Assembly (NCBI RefSeq): GCF_907165205.1
Contig: NC_058195.1
Coordinates: 1,240,001-1,304,000 of the forward strand
DNA length: 64,000 nucleotides
Direction: 5' to 3'
Origin: Coccinella septempunctata
Lineage: Eukaryota > Arthropoda > Insecta > Coleoptera > Coccinellidae
A program made the position numbers and the translations under genes. Below the pieces are notes generated by a model. That model made no database searches and was not told the DNA's origin. It saw only the letters and a program-made list of their open reading frames with translations. Shown piece by piece: positions 1 through 11,829 of the stretch (the first letter of the stretch is position 1; each line of letters begins with the position of its first letter).

Positions 1-2016
1 TTCTTCTCCTTCCGGCGATCCTAATTGAAGCGAAGAAATTTCCGGTAGTTGCCGCTTCTCGGAATTTTCAATTTGGATCCCGGCCCGCCGAATAATCCGA
101 CGGTGGAAAAATTAGCGCAAATTGAAAATTAAAAATGGAAAGCATTAGAGGCATTCGATTAGAGAAAAAATGAGGTAGGCTGTGGGGGGTGAAGAGAGAG
201 AGAGTGAAGGGCCCCCCCCATCGGCGTCCGGTTTTAATATTAAGTCGGCATAATATGGCGTCGGCCGAGGTTCTTGAATATTTCACGTCCATCCGCGCGC
301 ACCGCCATTTTAATTCGCGGCAGCGGCGTATCGCCAGATTAAATATACAATTTCGCTGAATAAAAGATGAGGTTTTAATTAATATATCCCCGGTAACGCG
401 TAACGCGATTAACGTCTAACTGAAATTAAAGTTTTCACGGACGCGGAAAGACTGACGTCGACGGGACCGCCGTATTTCGTTGCGGTACACGTTTTTTTTT
501 TTTAGTCTCTCTAATTACGGAAAATCCTAATAAAGTTTGGAATCGAGCACCGGAGAAAAATTCAAACGAATTCAAGCAATAGGAACAAATTCGGATGAAG
601 AACGATAGTAGGCCGGGAGATCCTACTTCGTGGCCGATTTGCCTCAAAATAACCACTATGAAACATTTCGTTAATACCCAGGCTAAAAAAAATATTGGCC
701 TTTTATCAATAGGGAATACTCCTTCTGACGAAAATGATGTATTTTTTATAAAATAGCTTTGAAACGTAACATTTTAAAATAACCATTTCAACCGTTTCCC
801 AAAAAAATTATTTTAAGCACTTAAAAATGAAAAATAAAAATGGATATTTAAAGTTTAAAGCGTTTCGTGAGAATTGCAAAAGCTGGCAACATCGACTGAA
901 ATATGCCTTGATAATAAAGGACAACAAATGCATTATCTTGATGAGATAGACAAAGATGGCTGTCTAGGAAGTCTGCGACGACAGAGGAATGTCGTAAAAT
1001 TTTATGGGATTTTTATGGCCGGTTGCTGTTGAGGCTTGCCAGTAAGTACGCGCCTGTAGATCAACAAGCTGATCGGACATTGTTCATTTCATTGTCTAGT
1101 AGGCGCTGTTGCCAAATCGTAAACTCCGCACAAAGCGATTTAAATTTTAAAACCCCATATTTAAAGAATGATTTTAAATAGTTTCCGCGGTGAATTTGAA
1201 AAAATCATCAATGAAACTCATAATTATTCAGTTTAAACTTGCATATGCAGCGATAACCCAAATGGGCAAGTTTCCTAAAACTCCAAAATCGAATTTAAAA
1301 TTATTTATGGAAACCCTTTTCCATTAGTTATCGAACACGTAAAAGATTCGCTTCAAAATTAAGAAATTTCAGAAATATACCCTTCGAATCTTCGAGTATG
1401 TAAAAGCTTGTGACGTAGAATGCCTTTACTAAAGTCTAGAAATTTTTGTTGATTAGACAACAGTGGAACTGATCAAGAAGATATAGAATTCCATATCCAC
1501 ACATTTCAAGAAATTGTTTCTGTAATCTGTGTCTATATATTCTTAAAAACGATGACATTTTGTGTCATTGTTTGATATTTCTATGCACTGTTTGTTTTCC
1601 TTGTCAAATGTGATCACCAAACTTGATATTTATTAAGTCTATGATGATCATAAAACTTTCATGACCTTTATTGATTCGACGGGCGTTGCCGGATTGTGAA
1701 AATGACGTAGAATGTTCATAAGAGAGCACTTCTGAAATCAGAATTTTCGTAAGTGAATACAGACAAAACGCAATATGTTAAAATTTTAAAAAAATATATT
1801 TCGATATATTTGAGTTATAAGGATTTCGATGACATATATTTTGAAATTTAGGAAAATACCCCATTGAGGAGGATTCTGGTCTTCACTTTTGATGGCTCAC
1901 CCTGCATATGATCGCGAGAAGCAAAACTCGTGAAAAGTTTAGTGGTCATTCGAAAAATCTATCCTTCATTGACATGTCTGTGTATACAATTTTATTATTA
2001 TTTCAGGTATACTTAC
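1..2016 (-). other. Drgx: first part of a Drgx intron
   Basis: This is non-coding sequence downstream, on the minus strand, of the Drgx first coding exon. I found no homeobox-coding segment on either strand, so the next Drgx exon must lie beyond the left edge. The stretch holds one copy of a 560-bp dispersed repeat (708-1264) and a decayed minus-strand fragment of repeat family A near 600-690. A pyrimidine/AG-rich patch lies at 185-215. The rest is AT-rich with no recognisable features. Confidence 0.6.
708..1264 (+). repeat. dispersed repeat, copy 1 (partner at 32675-33245)
   Basis: The stretch from AATAGGGAATACTCC to CAGCGATAACC recurs in the same orientation at 32675-33245 with high similarity. 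Similarity begins and ends abruptly, as expected of a transposed unit. Copy 1 lacks a run of about 17 bases, near 1065, that copy 2 keeps. I see no terminal inverted repeat, poly-A tail or coding capacity, so the class is unknown. A non-autonomous element is my inference. Confidence 0.75.
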
Positions 2017-2110
2017 ACGGATGACTAGGTGTGAAAGGGTACTCCAACGTGGGCAACCTTGGCTGAGGGGCACCAGGATGAAGTGAAGGCGGGCAGTGAT
2101 AGCAGAACAT
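2017..2110 (-). CDS. Drgx: Drgx (dorsal root ganglia homeobox), first coding exon, N-terminal 31 residues
   Basis: This is the start of a paired-like homeodomain transcription factor. In vertebrates DRGX acts in the nucleus of developing sensory neurons. Reading the minus strand from the ATG at 2110-2108, the exon encodes MFCYHCPPSLHP followed by a proline-rich segment ending LEYPFTPSHP. It stops one base into the next codon at a consensus donor (GTAAGT, 2016-2011). Vertebrate DRGX begins MFYFHCPP. The insect homologues I recall continue from FTPSHP into a tyrosine/serine/histidine-rich linker and then the homeodomain, and the leftover base T fits a Tyr codon. The homeodomain exon is outside the window. 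The start is supported by the family match and by an upstream acceptor at 2136-2135 preceding a short 5' UTR. The call rests on remembered family sequence, since only 31 residues are visible. Confidence 0.82.
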
Positions 2111-2134
2111 ACCTCTGCCCCCACTACCCGCAAT
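2111..2134 (-). other. Drgx: Drgx 5' UTR segment after splice acceptor
   Basis: On the minus strand a pyrimidine tract (TTTTTCTTTTTAG) ends at 2135. It is followed by 24 non-coding bases before the ATG. This implies at least one further upstream non-coding exon and a promoter to the right, which I could not locate with confidence. Confidence 0.65.
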
Positions 2135-4922
2135 CTAAAAAGAAAAATCAGTGTTACATACCTGCACACTAAAAATTTTCAAAATAAAATCGAATAGGAC
2201 GTGTATTCCAGCGTTGGAACACTTATACATTTTATAATCGGACGTTTAATATCTAGGATCTAGCACTCTCTGCCAGTGTGATGTCGCATATCCAGTAGAC
2301 GTATATTTAACTCAATCAGAATTAATTTGTAGCTAATTCAACATCAGTTACTAGACCTCCTAAGCGTCTGAACGACTCCTATATTGTTTCATGTAGGTAT
2401 AATTCAAGTAATCTAGATATGCAAATAGGATTGAATGCAGACGCCAATTGTCTATTAGAAATTTAATGCCTTCGTGTGGTTCATCGTATTCGTAGAAGTT
2501 TTATGCCTAATTATTAATATAGCAATCCTAATTTCTGTAGAATACTATGATAGCTTTCGTAATATAAATGTGGAAGAAAAACGATGGGGATAAATGCATT
2601 TATTTATATAGAAGCATGAAGAGTGTGTGCATCCGATTTGTCAAGTGTGTCAGTGTGGAAACTAACTGTCCAACCAGCTGGGTATCGCGAACCTGAGTGT
2701 TTTGTTTTATTACATTATTAACTTTATTAAAACGATTATTGGGTTTGTGTGTACGGCAATTTAAATGCTAATGAGCCACATCCTGGAACTGTGTGTAAAT
2801 TAGGTGCGATCGCAATTGGACCGCGACAAAAAGATTTGACGAGATACCGCTCGGAATTTCGTATCGTTTTCATCACTGACGAGTAAACGAGGTCTTTCCT
2901 TATTGAAACTGTGTATCAATTTGTTCCCTTTCAAGATGAATGTCTTGAAGACGTCTATTCCAATAGCGGAATAGATGAGGAGAAATTCTGAAATATCATT
3001 CGGGTGTTTCATCGAATTCAGTCCAGCTCAAGATTTCATTATAGTAAAGGCTGAAACACCCGAAAATAACCAATTTTTTTACAACTTTCTTTGGTCCAAA
3101 ATTGCTCATTTTCCTTTACCTTTTTCCTTGTACATATATGGATCAAATTGACTCCTACAATCAAGTAACATCCTCGAATGATTCTTTACTTGATCATTTC
3201 CTCTCGTGCTAACCCAACAATACGTCCAGGCCCATATCACTCTTCCCCACGAAAAGGGGTGAGAAAATTGCGTGTAAAAAATGCAAATGTCCCATAATAG
3301 CCGTGCTATATGTGATGTCCGAGACGAAAGAGCCCGCAGCACTCGAATGAATTGAATTTAAATAAGACCTAATAGACGGCTCTTAAAATAATACGTCCCT
3401 ATAATGCGATTAACCGATCTAGAAAAATAACGTTTGAATTATAGCTGGCTCTTATATAGAGACATATAACGTGCTCAATCATATAACCCGTATGTGTTCG
3501 TTCGGACTGTCTGTTCTCAATTCGGGAACGAATAAGATGTTTCGAGCGTGCATGATTTATTAGATAATTTTTTTACAAGTTGATTCGACAGGATTTCGTT
3601 ATAAATACTCATCATTTTCCCAGAAAGATATCCTAGACGTCTATACTGTTAAAATTTGATTAAGAACTTAAGTTCTTACAATATTTCTATAAAAATTGTA
3701 GACGGTGACTAGGGTGAGTCTTGCATTCGAGCGTATATAGGGTGTCAAACAAGGTTTTGGTCATTATACCTCGAAAACTATAATATTGAAAATCAGCTGT
3801 TATAAAAACCATGGTTATATAGTATTACATATTTTAAGGAAGCATCAGCTACATACTTTATTGAGTCACATTTCGGGTCATTTGATATCATTTTTAGATA
3901 ACTTAATGAGGCAACGTGTACCTATATTGTTATTGTTCTTCTGCTAATGTGAAAAAAGTTAGTCGATAACTATTTTTTTTAATGGAAATCAGACCATAGC
4001 ACGGTAACAGTTTAAACCCTGGGATTCAGATCAGAAAGAACCAAAAAAAGCCAGAGAAAATTGAGATTTTTGACGTTTATCAAACGCAAATGTAAACAAA
4101 TCGACGTCAGTTTGACAGGACTGACATAAGTGAGGTTAGAACCGATAACAGTCAGGGGTGGGTAATACCGATTCGACTCACATAGCTAAGAATAGCGTTT
4201 TTGGCCTCAGTATTCAGGAAGTTCATTTCATTACGCTTTTTTTTCACTTCAATCGACCCGAACAGCATTCTTCTTCTCTGTGATTTCATGCAACAGCATT
4301 AATATCCTTCGAAAAAAGCGTCTATAAACATCTCCTTGCATTGATTCTATTAAAATCCTAGGCAAGTCGTAAAAACTGAATCAGAGCCTCCGATGTATGG
4401 TAGTCTAGTCACGATTGACCGACCTAATAGAGCAATAAAGCGATATCGTTGTTTTTATCGGATCTAGAGGCGATATAAATCTATAAACGAACTCTGTACG
4501 CAGTCGAGGAATAATTGAAACGAATTGATTCGAAAATTACCCCCAGCAGCACCAGCACACACATACTGTGGAGCATCCGTCACGTATTTAATAAAGTGGA
4601 AATATTCCTAACTTATTAGGCGCATTATTCGATGTATGGGATCGCACCAATTGATCCTAATCAATTGAATAATGTGATTTCGACGTTCCTAGACTGATTT
4701 TATTTTTCCCCAAGCTTATTCTTCAACGGGTCATATAATGGTCATAGCGCATATATTTAGAACGACCAATTGAATTATGTGCAATTCCTATTAATAGTTC
4801 GAATAATTGCAAATATTCCGTCACTTTATATTATTTGTGATAATTATACATACAGCTACAATGAATGGATCATTCAGAGGCTCGATGTTTAGGGTCACGT
4901 GGTATGATTCACTGACATAGCT
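2135..4922. other. intergenic DNA upstream of Drgx
   Basis: No coding exon is recognisable. The stretch is AT-rich and holds one plus-strand copy of repeat family A (about 4020-4240). The Drgx promoter and upstream exon should lie here or farther right, but no single core promoter stands out. Confidence 0.5.
4020..4240 (+). repeat. dispersed repeat family A, copy
   Basis: The hallmarks are the core CAGGGGTGGGTAATACCGAT and then TTTTTGGCCTCAGTATTCA, preceded by a segment resembling ACGTTTATCAAACGCAAATG. The same order of blocks recurs at about a dozen places in this window on both strands. I see no poly-A tail, coding region or clean inverted ends. The family is unclassified; a SINE or MITE origin is possible. 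Confidence 0.7.
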
Positions 4923-4994
4923 GCGATGGTGGTGTAATGGTCAGCATAGTTGCCTTCCAAGCAGTTGATCCGGGTTCGATTCCCGGCCATCGCA
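4923..4994 (+). tRNA. tRNA-Gly (anticodon TCC)
   Basis: This is a 72-nt cloverleaf. The 7-bp acceptor stem pairs GCGATGG with CCATCGC, with discriminator A at 4994. The A box (TGGTGTAATGG) and B box (GGTTCGATTCC) are intact. The anticodon loop CTTCCAA carries TCC, and the T stem is CCGGG/CCCGG. There is no intron. It decodes GGA glycine codons. Its own internal Pol III promoter drives it, so it is independent of the flanking Pol II genes. Confidence 0.96.
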
Positions 4995-4997
4995 CAC

Positions 4998-5004
4998 TTT
5001 TTTT
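4998..5004 (+). terminator. Pol III terminator of tRNA-Gly
   Basis: A run of seven T begins four bases after the tRNA 3' end, as expected for Pol III termination. Confidence 0.85.
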
Positions 5005-5509
5005 GTTGCTTTTTCAATTGAACAAACCTCAATTATGAATTAATGGAAAATGGACGTATAGAAACGATACAAATTTTTTTACTGCTCCCTTTTGACTAAA
5101 AAAATCGACGATAAATGTATCGACGAACACGTAATATCGTTCACGACAAGGCAGTGGCTCTATACGAGCCATTTGCGGTCGTCAAACGGGGACGTCATTA
5201 ATTTTTCATCTAGCCCAAATAGAATTTCGATCTTTTCCTTTTGAGGACTCGCCAACGGTAGTAATCCAATCACGCGTGCTGTATGTATCGGTAATAATTA
5301 CCAATTAGCATATAGAAACAAGGATAACGCAATTATTCCTACAGCGGGGGGTCGAATGGAATTGCCACCGGCCCGACGACAGGACCGTATCGTTTCAATT
5401 CGGATATCGACGCTGGATGTCAAATATGGAATATTTCGATTAGTTTCTTGAATATTTCTTTCAATATGCTTTCGAAACTGCCGAAAATCATGATTTATCC
5501 CTCATAACG

Positions 5510-6250
5510 TTCTCTTTAACTTATGTCAAAGATGATTTCGCAGTTGGTACTTGTGTCCACATGATGAATATCGAAAGAATAACAGAATTTCTTTCTGTCA
5601 GTACCTACCACTATCTTGCATTAGTGGCACTGACCATTTTATATTTTAACTAAAACTTACGTTCCTCTCTATCGCTTGTAAGTGAATATTCTGAATCAGA
5701 ATCGGACCCAAATGGCTCAGCAGACGTTCTGTTTAATGAAGAGTCAATGTCACTTATAGTAAAATAAGACTACCACTTTGTGATAATCAAGATTAAGTAT
5801 AGAAAGAAGTTGCAATTCAATTCAAAGCCGATTGGGAGAGGGATGACGTAGAAGGTGGCAAAGTCAAGTTCAATTGATAGAACTGGGACCGTTACCAGTG
5901 GCGTATCGATAGATAATAGTTAAAAAGAAGGTAATTTAAAATAACTTCACTTTTTGTGCCCAAACGTTGTTATATTATTCAATTTGCACTGCCTGACTGT
6001 ATGATAGTTACGCCAATGGGTTGTGTGACGTGGTGTGTGGAGATACCAAAGGGAGCCGAGTATTTTCAATCTCCTATTGAGCCTTCTTTCTATATTTTCT
6101 TGGTAACACACTCTTAACTAAACGGGGTAAAGAGTGAAACTGCGGGACTTCATTTTGGGTTCGTCAGAGAAAAAATAAATATCGGGGAACCATCATTTCT
6201 TCACTTTTTCTCAAGACAAGACAATGAGTTTGTCATCAAGACAAGAATTA
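5510..6250 (-). mobile_element. decayed transposon X, copy 1
   Basis: The segment is similar, in reverse complement, to 38915-39890. Shared blocks include GTAGAAGGTGGCAAAGTC, GATAATCAAGA and GAGTTTGTCATCAAGAC. On the minus strand both copies contain an exon-like piece of about 30 codons rich in Ser/Asp/Glu that ends at a GTAAGT donor. This looks like a fragment of the N-terminus of a spliced transposase gene. No catalytic domain is visible, so the superfamily is unknown. Confidence 0.6.
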
Positions 6251-6722
6251 ACTTTGACGTTAATTCGACAGCCTTCAGCGATCACGTCACATGGCTCGTT
6301 TTTTAAATTAGCATATATTGAGTTTCCGCAACATTTTCGACGAGGAAAACGTGAAGGAAACTCATCCGAGTCGACGAAATATCCGAGTGCGGAATTTCCC
6401 TGAATCCGGTCCGGCGCTAGGCGTTGATAGTACCATCGTGAGCCGGGTAAGTCGATCATAGGGGTATGTAATTCCATTAGAATGGATATCCCTTACTGAG
6501 GGGCCCTCACGTTGTCGAATTAGCTATCGGTTCCTTCTAATCATAGGCATGCAACTTGATTCAGGATCAACCGACAACAGCCAATTCAGTTTAGTCCTAC
6601 GTCCCACCAGTGATCTAGCCTTGTTCCCGTTTTTTGACCTCTGAAGATTCGAAAAGACAATTTTTTGAGTTTGCTTGGATGGATATGAGATTGAGTTCGT
6701 GAAATTTCGACTGTTCGCTGCG

Positions 6723-7927
6723 TATACTTCATTCAAATTTATTTTAGCAGTCGGTTGGCCATGAAATAATTTTCTCAAGTTTTTGTAACTAGAACGATGT
6801 TAGGTTGGCACTCATGAAATGTCGTTAATGTCATAACGCCGTTGCCACAACTAATATCAATTTTTATTACGAAAATGCCGAAAGTGAGGTGAAGAGACAG
6901 GGTTTCAGAAAGTGCTATTCAGAATTCAGGTCCGCTCATTCAAATAGTTATACCCTGATATTCTAAAATCCACAATACGTCAGACGATAGCGAACATATT
7001 CAATGTAAGAGAATTTATATAATGTTTCATCTGAATCTAAACGACTTATATTTCAGCTGAATATTTCCACAATCAGAAAGATTGTGAATGAAGAGTATGA
7101 CAAAGAATTTCCTTCTATTGGAAGACCCAAAAAAGTGATGGCATTTGAGAATTTTATTTTTGAGTGAATTTGCGAAAAGTTTACTACAGGATTTTGATAA
7201 ATGTCATCGGAGAATAAGTTCCCTAAAATGGATTTTTCTATTTTTCATTTGACTTGTCCTATACAATGTAAATGTCTTAAGGTACTAATAAATACCTAAT
7301 TATTATAATTAAATCAATGTATTAAGATGAATAGCCACAAATACGCGCAAGTTGCCCTGTTACTGTTTATTCATGTGAAATTTTTGTTCAACGGTGAAGT
7401 TGCATCTTAACTTGAAACTTCCTTCAACTCCTTTTACTTATATTGATGCAAGCCGATTTTTATTGAAAAATTTAACATTCTTGTAATTATCTGTTAATTC
7501 CTTCGGGAGATACCCATTGCCAACCACTGCATCATATGCATTTCATCTTCGGGTTAATATTTTTGAAATCTACAAATGATGTAAGCCAAAGAAGATAACG
7601 AACATTAACTCTCCTCAAGCTAGTGGATATTATGATATTATATACTGATCTCTTGTATTTTCCATGCAAATAACTGGATTTGGTATGCCTTCAATTAGTT
7701 TGTATAAACTTCAATTATGTTCGTCAGATATTTTCCGAAGAGATTCGACATTCTGATAAAATACGTAATAACAGAAACTTTTACGTAGAACGGGCAACAT
7801 AGCGTTGATTTAAAACCCAAAAATGTTTTGACAAGTTTCATAACCCCACATTTTCGTACTATACAGAGTGAAATGTGTCAAATTTCCATGGCCAACCGAC
7901 TGCTAAAATAAAGTTGAATGAAGTATA
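6723..7927 (+). mobile_element. 1.2-kb terminal-inverted-repeat element Y, copy 1
   Basis: The ends are inverted repeats of about 40 bp. The left begins TATACTTCATTCAA and continues TTTTAGCAGTCGGTTGGCC; the right is its complement ending TTGAATGAAGTATA. The whole 1205-bp unit recurs inverted at 41009-42203. The ends are compatible with insertion at TA. There is no intact ORF and no recognisable transposase, so it is probably non-autonomous or a decayed DNA transposon. Confidence 0.85.
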
Positions 7928-8718
7928 GGTCACACTGAATGTGTGTTAACACAACATATAATAGTTTCTCCTTATTGCCATCTGCTGAGACTCGTTGATG
8001 TTCTCTAGGAGCGATTCAACTTTGAGGAGCCACTTTAGTAGACCAACGTTCTCATCAAGTTTGGTCCCTTCTCCAACTGTTGTTCGGGATCTTCTCACCT
8101 CTGCCTGAACATGAGAAAAAACAGAGTTGTTCGTTGTTCCCTTTAAATACTCGAGAACACCTGTTAATCCTCTGTCCTCCCGTTCAGCGAGATGTCATCA
8201 GTAGATAACGACACTGTAGGTGTGTGTGAATTTCGCCGTCTATCCAGGGTTCGCGTCCAGATCGGATTCCGCAAGTATCCGGTGTACAAAGAGATCGAAT
8301 TAGCGGATTAGATTGAAGAGCGTACGACACATTCAATTACCGGGGGGTACGCATCAGCGTTTTCAATCTTATCTCTCTCTATACGCGCATTGGCGTAATT
8401 GCCAAGAAGTGTCGGCTTCCTGTTTCTGGAGTACCTACCGGGCCGAAGCAGCGGCGTACCGGGGAACGGGTCAGCGAGAGATTGAATTCGAAGAGAATTT
8501 ATCGAGTTGATACTCTTATTAGTCGAATGACAAGAATTCTTTTCAGATGCATCACCCTGTACACTTCTAAGAAGTGGATGGAAGATGAAGGGAAATGATG
8601 AGTACATACTACTTTATCTAGAGTTTCGGGTGATAGAAGGTTTCTATTACTTATTAATTTCATTTTTAGCTTTTTTCATAGAATGATTGAGAAATCCAGC
8701 TGTTTTATGAGGCATTAT
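7928..8718. other. intergenic, no recognisable feature
   Basis: Mixed-composition sequence; the short ORFs on both strands match nothing I recognise. I see no repeat copy of families found elsewhere in the window. Confidence 0.5.
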
Positions 8719-9222
8719 ACAGGGTGAGTCTTTGACTCGTACGAATATTTTAACAGTAGATTCTTGAGGTCAAAAGGATCACTTTTTTCCTTTACCATTT
8801 TTTTTCGAATCGGCTCGGTTCAAATGATACAGGCTGTTGAAAAACCATAATAAAATGTTACTTCTAGTTTCATCTCACAAACTTTTTTATCGAATGAGAT
8901 GAATTTCGGAGTAAAGTTTTTCATTTATCTGATGAATTTCTTTCGAATACCAGATATCACCCACGTCTTCCAGTTTTCTCATTATGACCATTACGTACCA
9001 TAAAAATACCAAAAATTCAATGAACCGAACTCTTGAAACTAAGTTTTACGCTATCTAGTGAATATTTGAACGTTTTGTAAAATAAAAGTATTCCTCATAT
9101 TTTTCTGTGTAACGCGCCGTTTTCCAGCAATTTAATATTCAAATAATAAAAAAAAACTGTGATATTCGGAAAATTGGGTACTTTGGATGAATACAACTCT
9201 GTTTAAAAGATCCACAGAATTA
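8719..9222 (-). mobile_element. foldback element F, truncated copy (inverted relative to 48752-49426)
   Basis: It starts with the terminus ACAGGGTGAGTCTTTGACTC and carries the internal block TTTGAACGTTTTGTAAAAT. It ends within the block around TTTAAAAGATCCACAG. It matches the right half of the fuller copy at 48752-49426 in reverse orientation. The opposite terminal repeat is missing. Non-coding. Confidence 0.75.
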
Positions 9223-10484
9223 ACAATAAAACATAACACATCACATACTAGTATTCTATGTTTGTCAACCTGACAAAGCAGAAGGACGTTCAGATATAAT
9301 ATGAAATGACAGATTAAATGGATTTATTTGAATCTGTCAACTTTTGTAAGTACGAATTGAAATAAACAACGTTAATAAATGATAACATTTTAGGGATGAT
9401 ACAGTGCTGATATAGGAAACGAAATACAAGAAAATATTCAATATTCATCGCTTACGACATTGCGGTAACTCGTTTTTTTTAGCTACCATGAACACCACTT
9501 GACCACATTTATTATCAAACTTTTTTCGAGCACCTATGGCAATAAAGGTAAAAAAAAATTGGAATAACTCTCAGAAATCTCAAGTACCAAAAATCACAAC
9601 AATTACCTTATGTGTATCGCCGAAAATCGTGATGACTACCTGGGGGAAACCCCCAAAACACCCGACGAAAAAACCACCAAATATTCACAAACGTTCGTCA
9701 AAGTTCTCGAAAAAACAATTACAACTCAAAAGTCCCCATTGTGACTTGTGCAAAAATAGGAGGACGACAATCTCGGGGAAAACTTCTTCGGGAAAATCGG
9801 AGACGCGCGGATAGGACGCCTCGCGGAAAAGCTCTGTCGGATCTCCCACACGAATCTCTTCTTCGGATCGAGGAGGCTGCGACCACCATATGACAGACGA
9901 GAGTCGGTTGCTATGGGAGGACCGAAGCCGGCGGACATGCGCGAGTTCGCGCGGGAAAGGGGCGTGGCCCGGTCAAGGACGGAAGATAAGAGACCGTTTG
10001 GCGGGAGAGAAAGAGGACGAATCGGTCGCGGCGATGAGGCGAGGGTGGGGGTAGGCGGGATGCCAATACACTTTATGGACACAAACGCTAAACAGTTTTT
10101 TTACGATCCGGGATTAGGGGGAGACAGTTAATAGATTTGTTTAGGGGGGCTTTCTTTGCGCGCGGATTGTGACAAATTGTTTTATTTTGACTTTCTTTTC
10201 ATTTCGGGGGTGATTAAGGTGGTAAATGGGGTTTTATATATCGCGTGAGAGGTCGGATTCGCGTGTTTTGGTACCGGAGTAGGATGGGAATTACGTTCCG
10301 GCCCGAGAGATTCACCCCGTAATTGCGGATAATATCTATTTCTGGAAAGATTGAGAGGGACGGGGGAGACCATCGATTCTTCCTTCTGTCGGATATTTTC
10401 TATATTTCCTGCGTTTTCGGTTCATCTTCGAGGAATCATCGGAAATATCTGAAAAATGCGTAAAAAAATGGTGCAATTTTCGTC
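9223..10484. other. intergenic, locally GC-rich
   Basis: No gene is recognised. A purine-rich, CpG-rich patch lies at about 9760-10060, and overlapping ORFs there on both strands reflect composition rather than conserved protein. It could be a regulatory CpG patch, but nothing specific supports that. Confidence 0.45.
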
Positions 10485-10765
10485 AACTGTCATATTGACA
10501 ACTGACGACTGCCATATTGACAACTGACGACTGCCATATTGACAACTGACGACTGCCACATTGACAACTTACGACTGCCCCATTGATAACTGAAGACTGC
10601 CATATTGACAACTGACGACTGTCATATTGACAACTGTCACCTGTCATATTGACAACTGTCACTTGTCATATTGACAACTGTCACCTGTCATATTGACAAC
10701 TAACAACTGTCATATAAACAACTGAAAACTGTCATATTGACAACTAACAACTGTCATATTGACAA
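10485..10765 (+). repeat. 22-bp minisatellite, about 13 copies
   Basis: Units of the type CATATTGACAACTGACGACTG follow each other every 22 bp (for example starts at 10491, 10513 and 10535). Left units carry GACGACTGC and right units GTCACCTGT or AACAACTGT, so the array has diverged in blocks. The motif TGTCATATTGACA is partly self-complementary. Non-coding. Confidence 0.95.
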
Positions 10766-10784
10766 TCCGAAACATATTGAAGTT

Positions 10785-11256
10785 TATTCAATGCGAATTA
10801 TCCCCTGAACCTAAAGGTGGACTTTTAGCCTTTGCCATTTTTCCGATTCGGCCCCAATAAAAAGATATAGTTAATTTCATAATGAGCTGTGCCACTCCTT
10901 GAAAAACGAAATGACCTTCAGAATAACAAGCTAAATCTGTGACACTACACATCTGTGGATCTTTTAAACAGAGAAGAAGTTCAGACAAAGTATCAAATTT
11001 TCCGAATACATATCACATCAGATATTTTTGTGATTTACTCGAAAACGGCGCATTATACGTGAAAATATGAAGAATACTTTCATTTTACGAAACGTTCAAA
11101 TATGCATTAGATAGCGTTTCTTAGTTTTTTTTGGTGTTTTAATGGTACGTGATGGTCATAATGGGAAAACTGGAAGACATGGGTGATATCTTGCGTGTTC
11201 GAAAAAGATCAAGAATCTACTGTTGAAATATTCATACGAGTCAAAGAGTCACCACG
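10785..11256 (+). mobile_element. foldback element F, internally deleted copy
   Basis: Collinear with 48800-49426. It carries the same blocks (CCCCAATAAAAAGATATA, ATGAGCTGTGCCA, CATCTGTGGATCTTTTAAAC, GGAAGACATGGGTGATATC). It ends in the terminal-repeat remnant AAGAATCTACTGTTGAAATA then GAGTCACC. The left terminal repeat and part of the right arm are lost. Confidence 0.75.
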
Positions 11257-11829
11257 TATATCGTAACTGAACATTCCCTATTTTAGACTTTCAATCAGAA
11301 AAATCGATCGCGATTTTTTCCGCCCCAGCTTCTAACAAAACGCGCGATAAATATTTATTCATGATCAATTTCCGAACCACACCTCGTTCAACCGTTCCTG
11401 CGGCACATACATAAATCATGCGGCAACAAATAAAGCTCATAAAAATCCCATATCCGACATATAAAATTCCGGCGGAAAACTGGAAAACTCTTATAAATAT
11501 AAACATGTCGCCAATTTTCTATGGGGCATTTCCCGCGCCTCGTGAAAAATGACTTTTATTCGATCGCCGTATTGAAATACATTTTACGCCCGGTCGCGGA
11601 TAAATCAGACCCGCGTATCCGTTGCCGCCGCCGCAAGCGTTCTTTATGTATTGCCCGATAAATAGACCGAATATATTGGTGTATATGAGGGACGTCTTCC
11701 AGCGTTGAAAGTTGTATTAGATTTTTCGCGGAATTTCTACGTACGGAGCTGATACGCCACCGTGAAGAACATGGGCGGATTAGGGCGAATGGCTTTCAAC
11801 AAATGCACTGCTCACCAAATTTTGTTTTG
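11257..11829. other. intergenic, no recognisable feature
   Basis: AT- and CpG-containing unique sequence with no gene recognised. Confidence 0.45.

Noticed and set aside
2009..2016. ATACTTAC, identical to the 5' end of U1 snRNA
   Set aside because: The following sequence does not match U1. The octamer is simply the complement of a consensus 5' splice site on the minus strand.
8308..8607. 99-codon minus-strand ORF
   Set aside because: No family match, no splice context, and it overlaps an equally meaningless plus-strand ORF.
10485..10765. Regular 22-bp repeats that could suggest a CRISPR array
   Set aside because: There are no unique spacers; the repeats are contiguous, and the host is a eukaryote.
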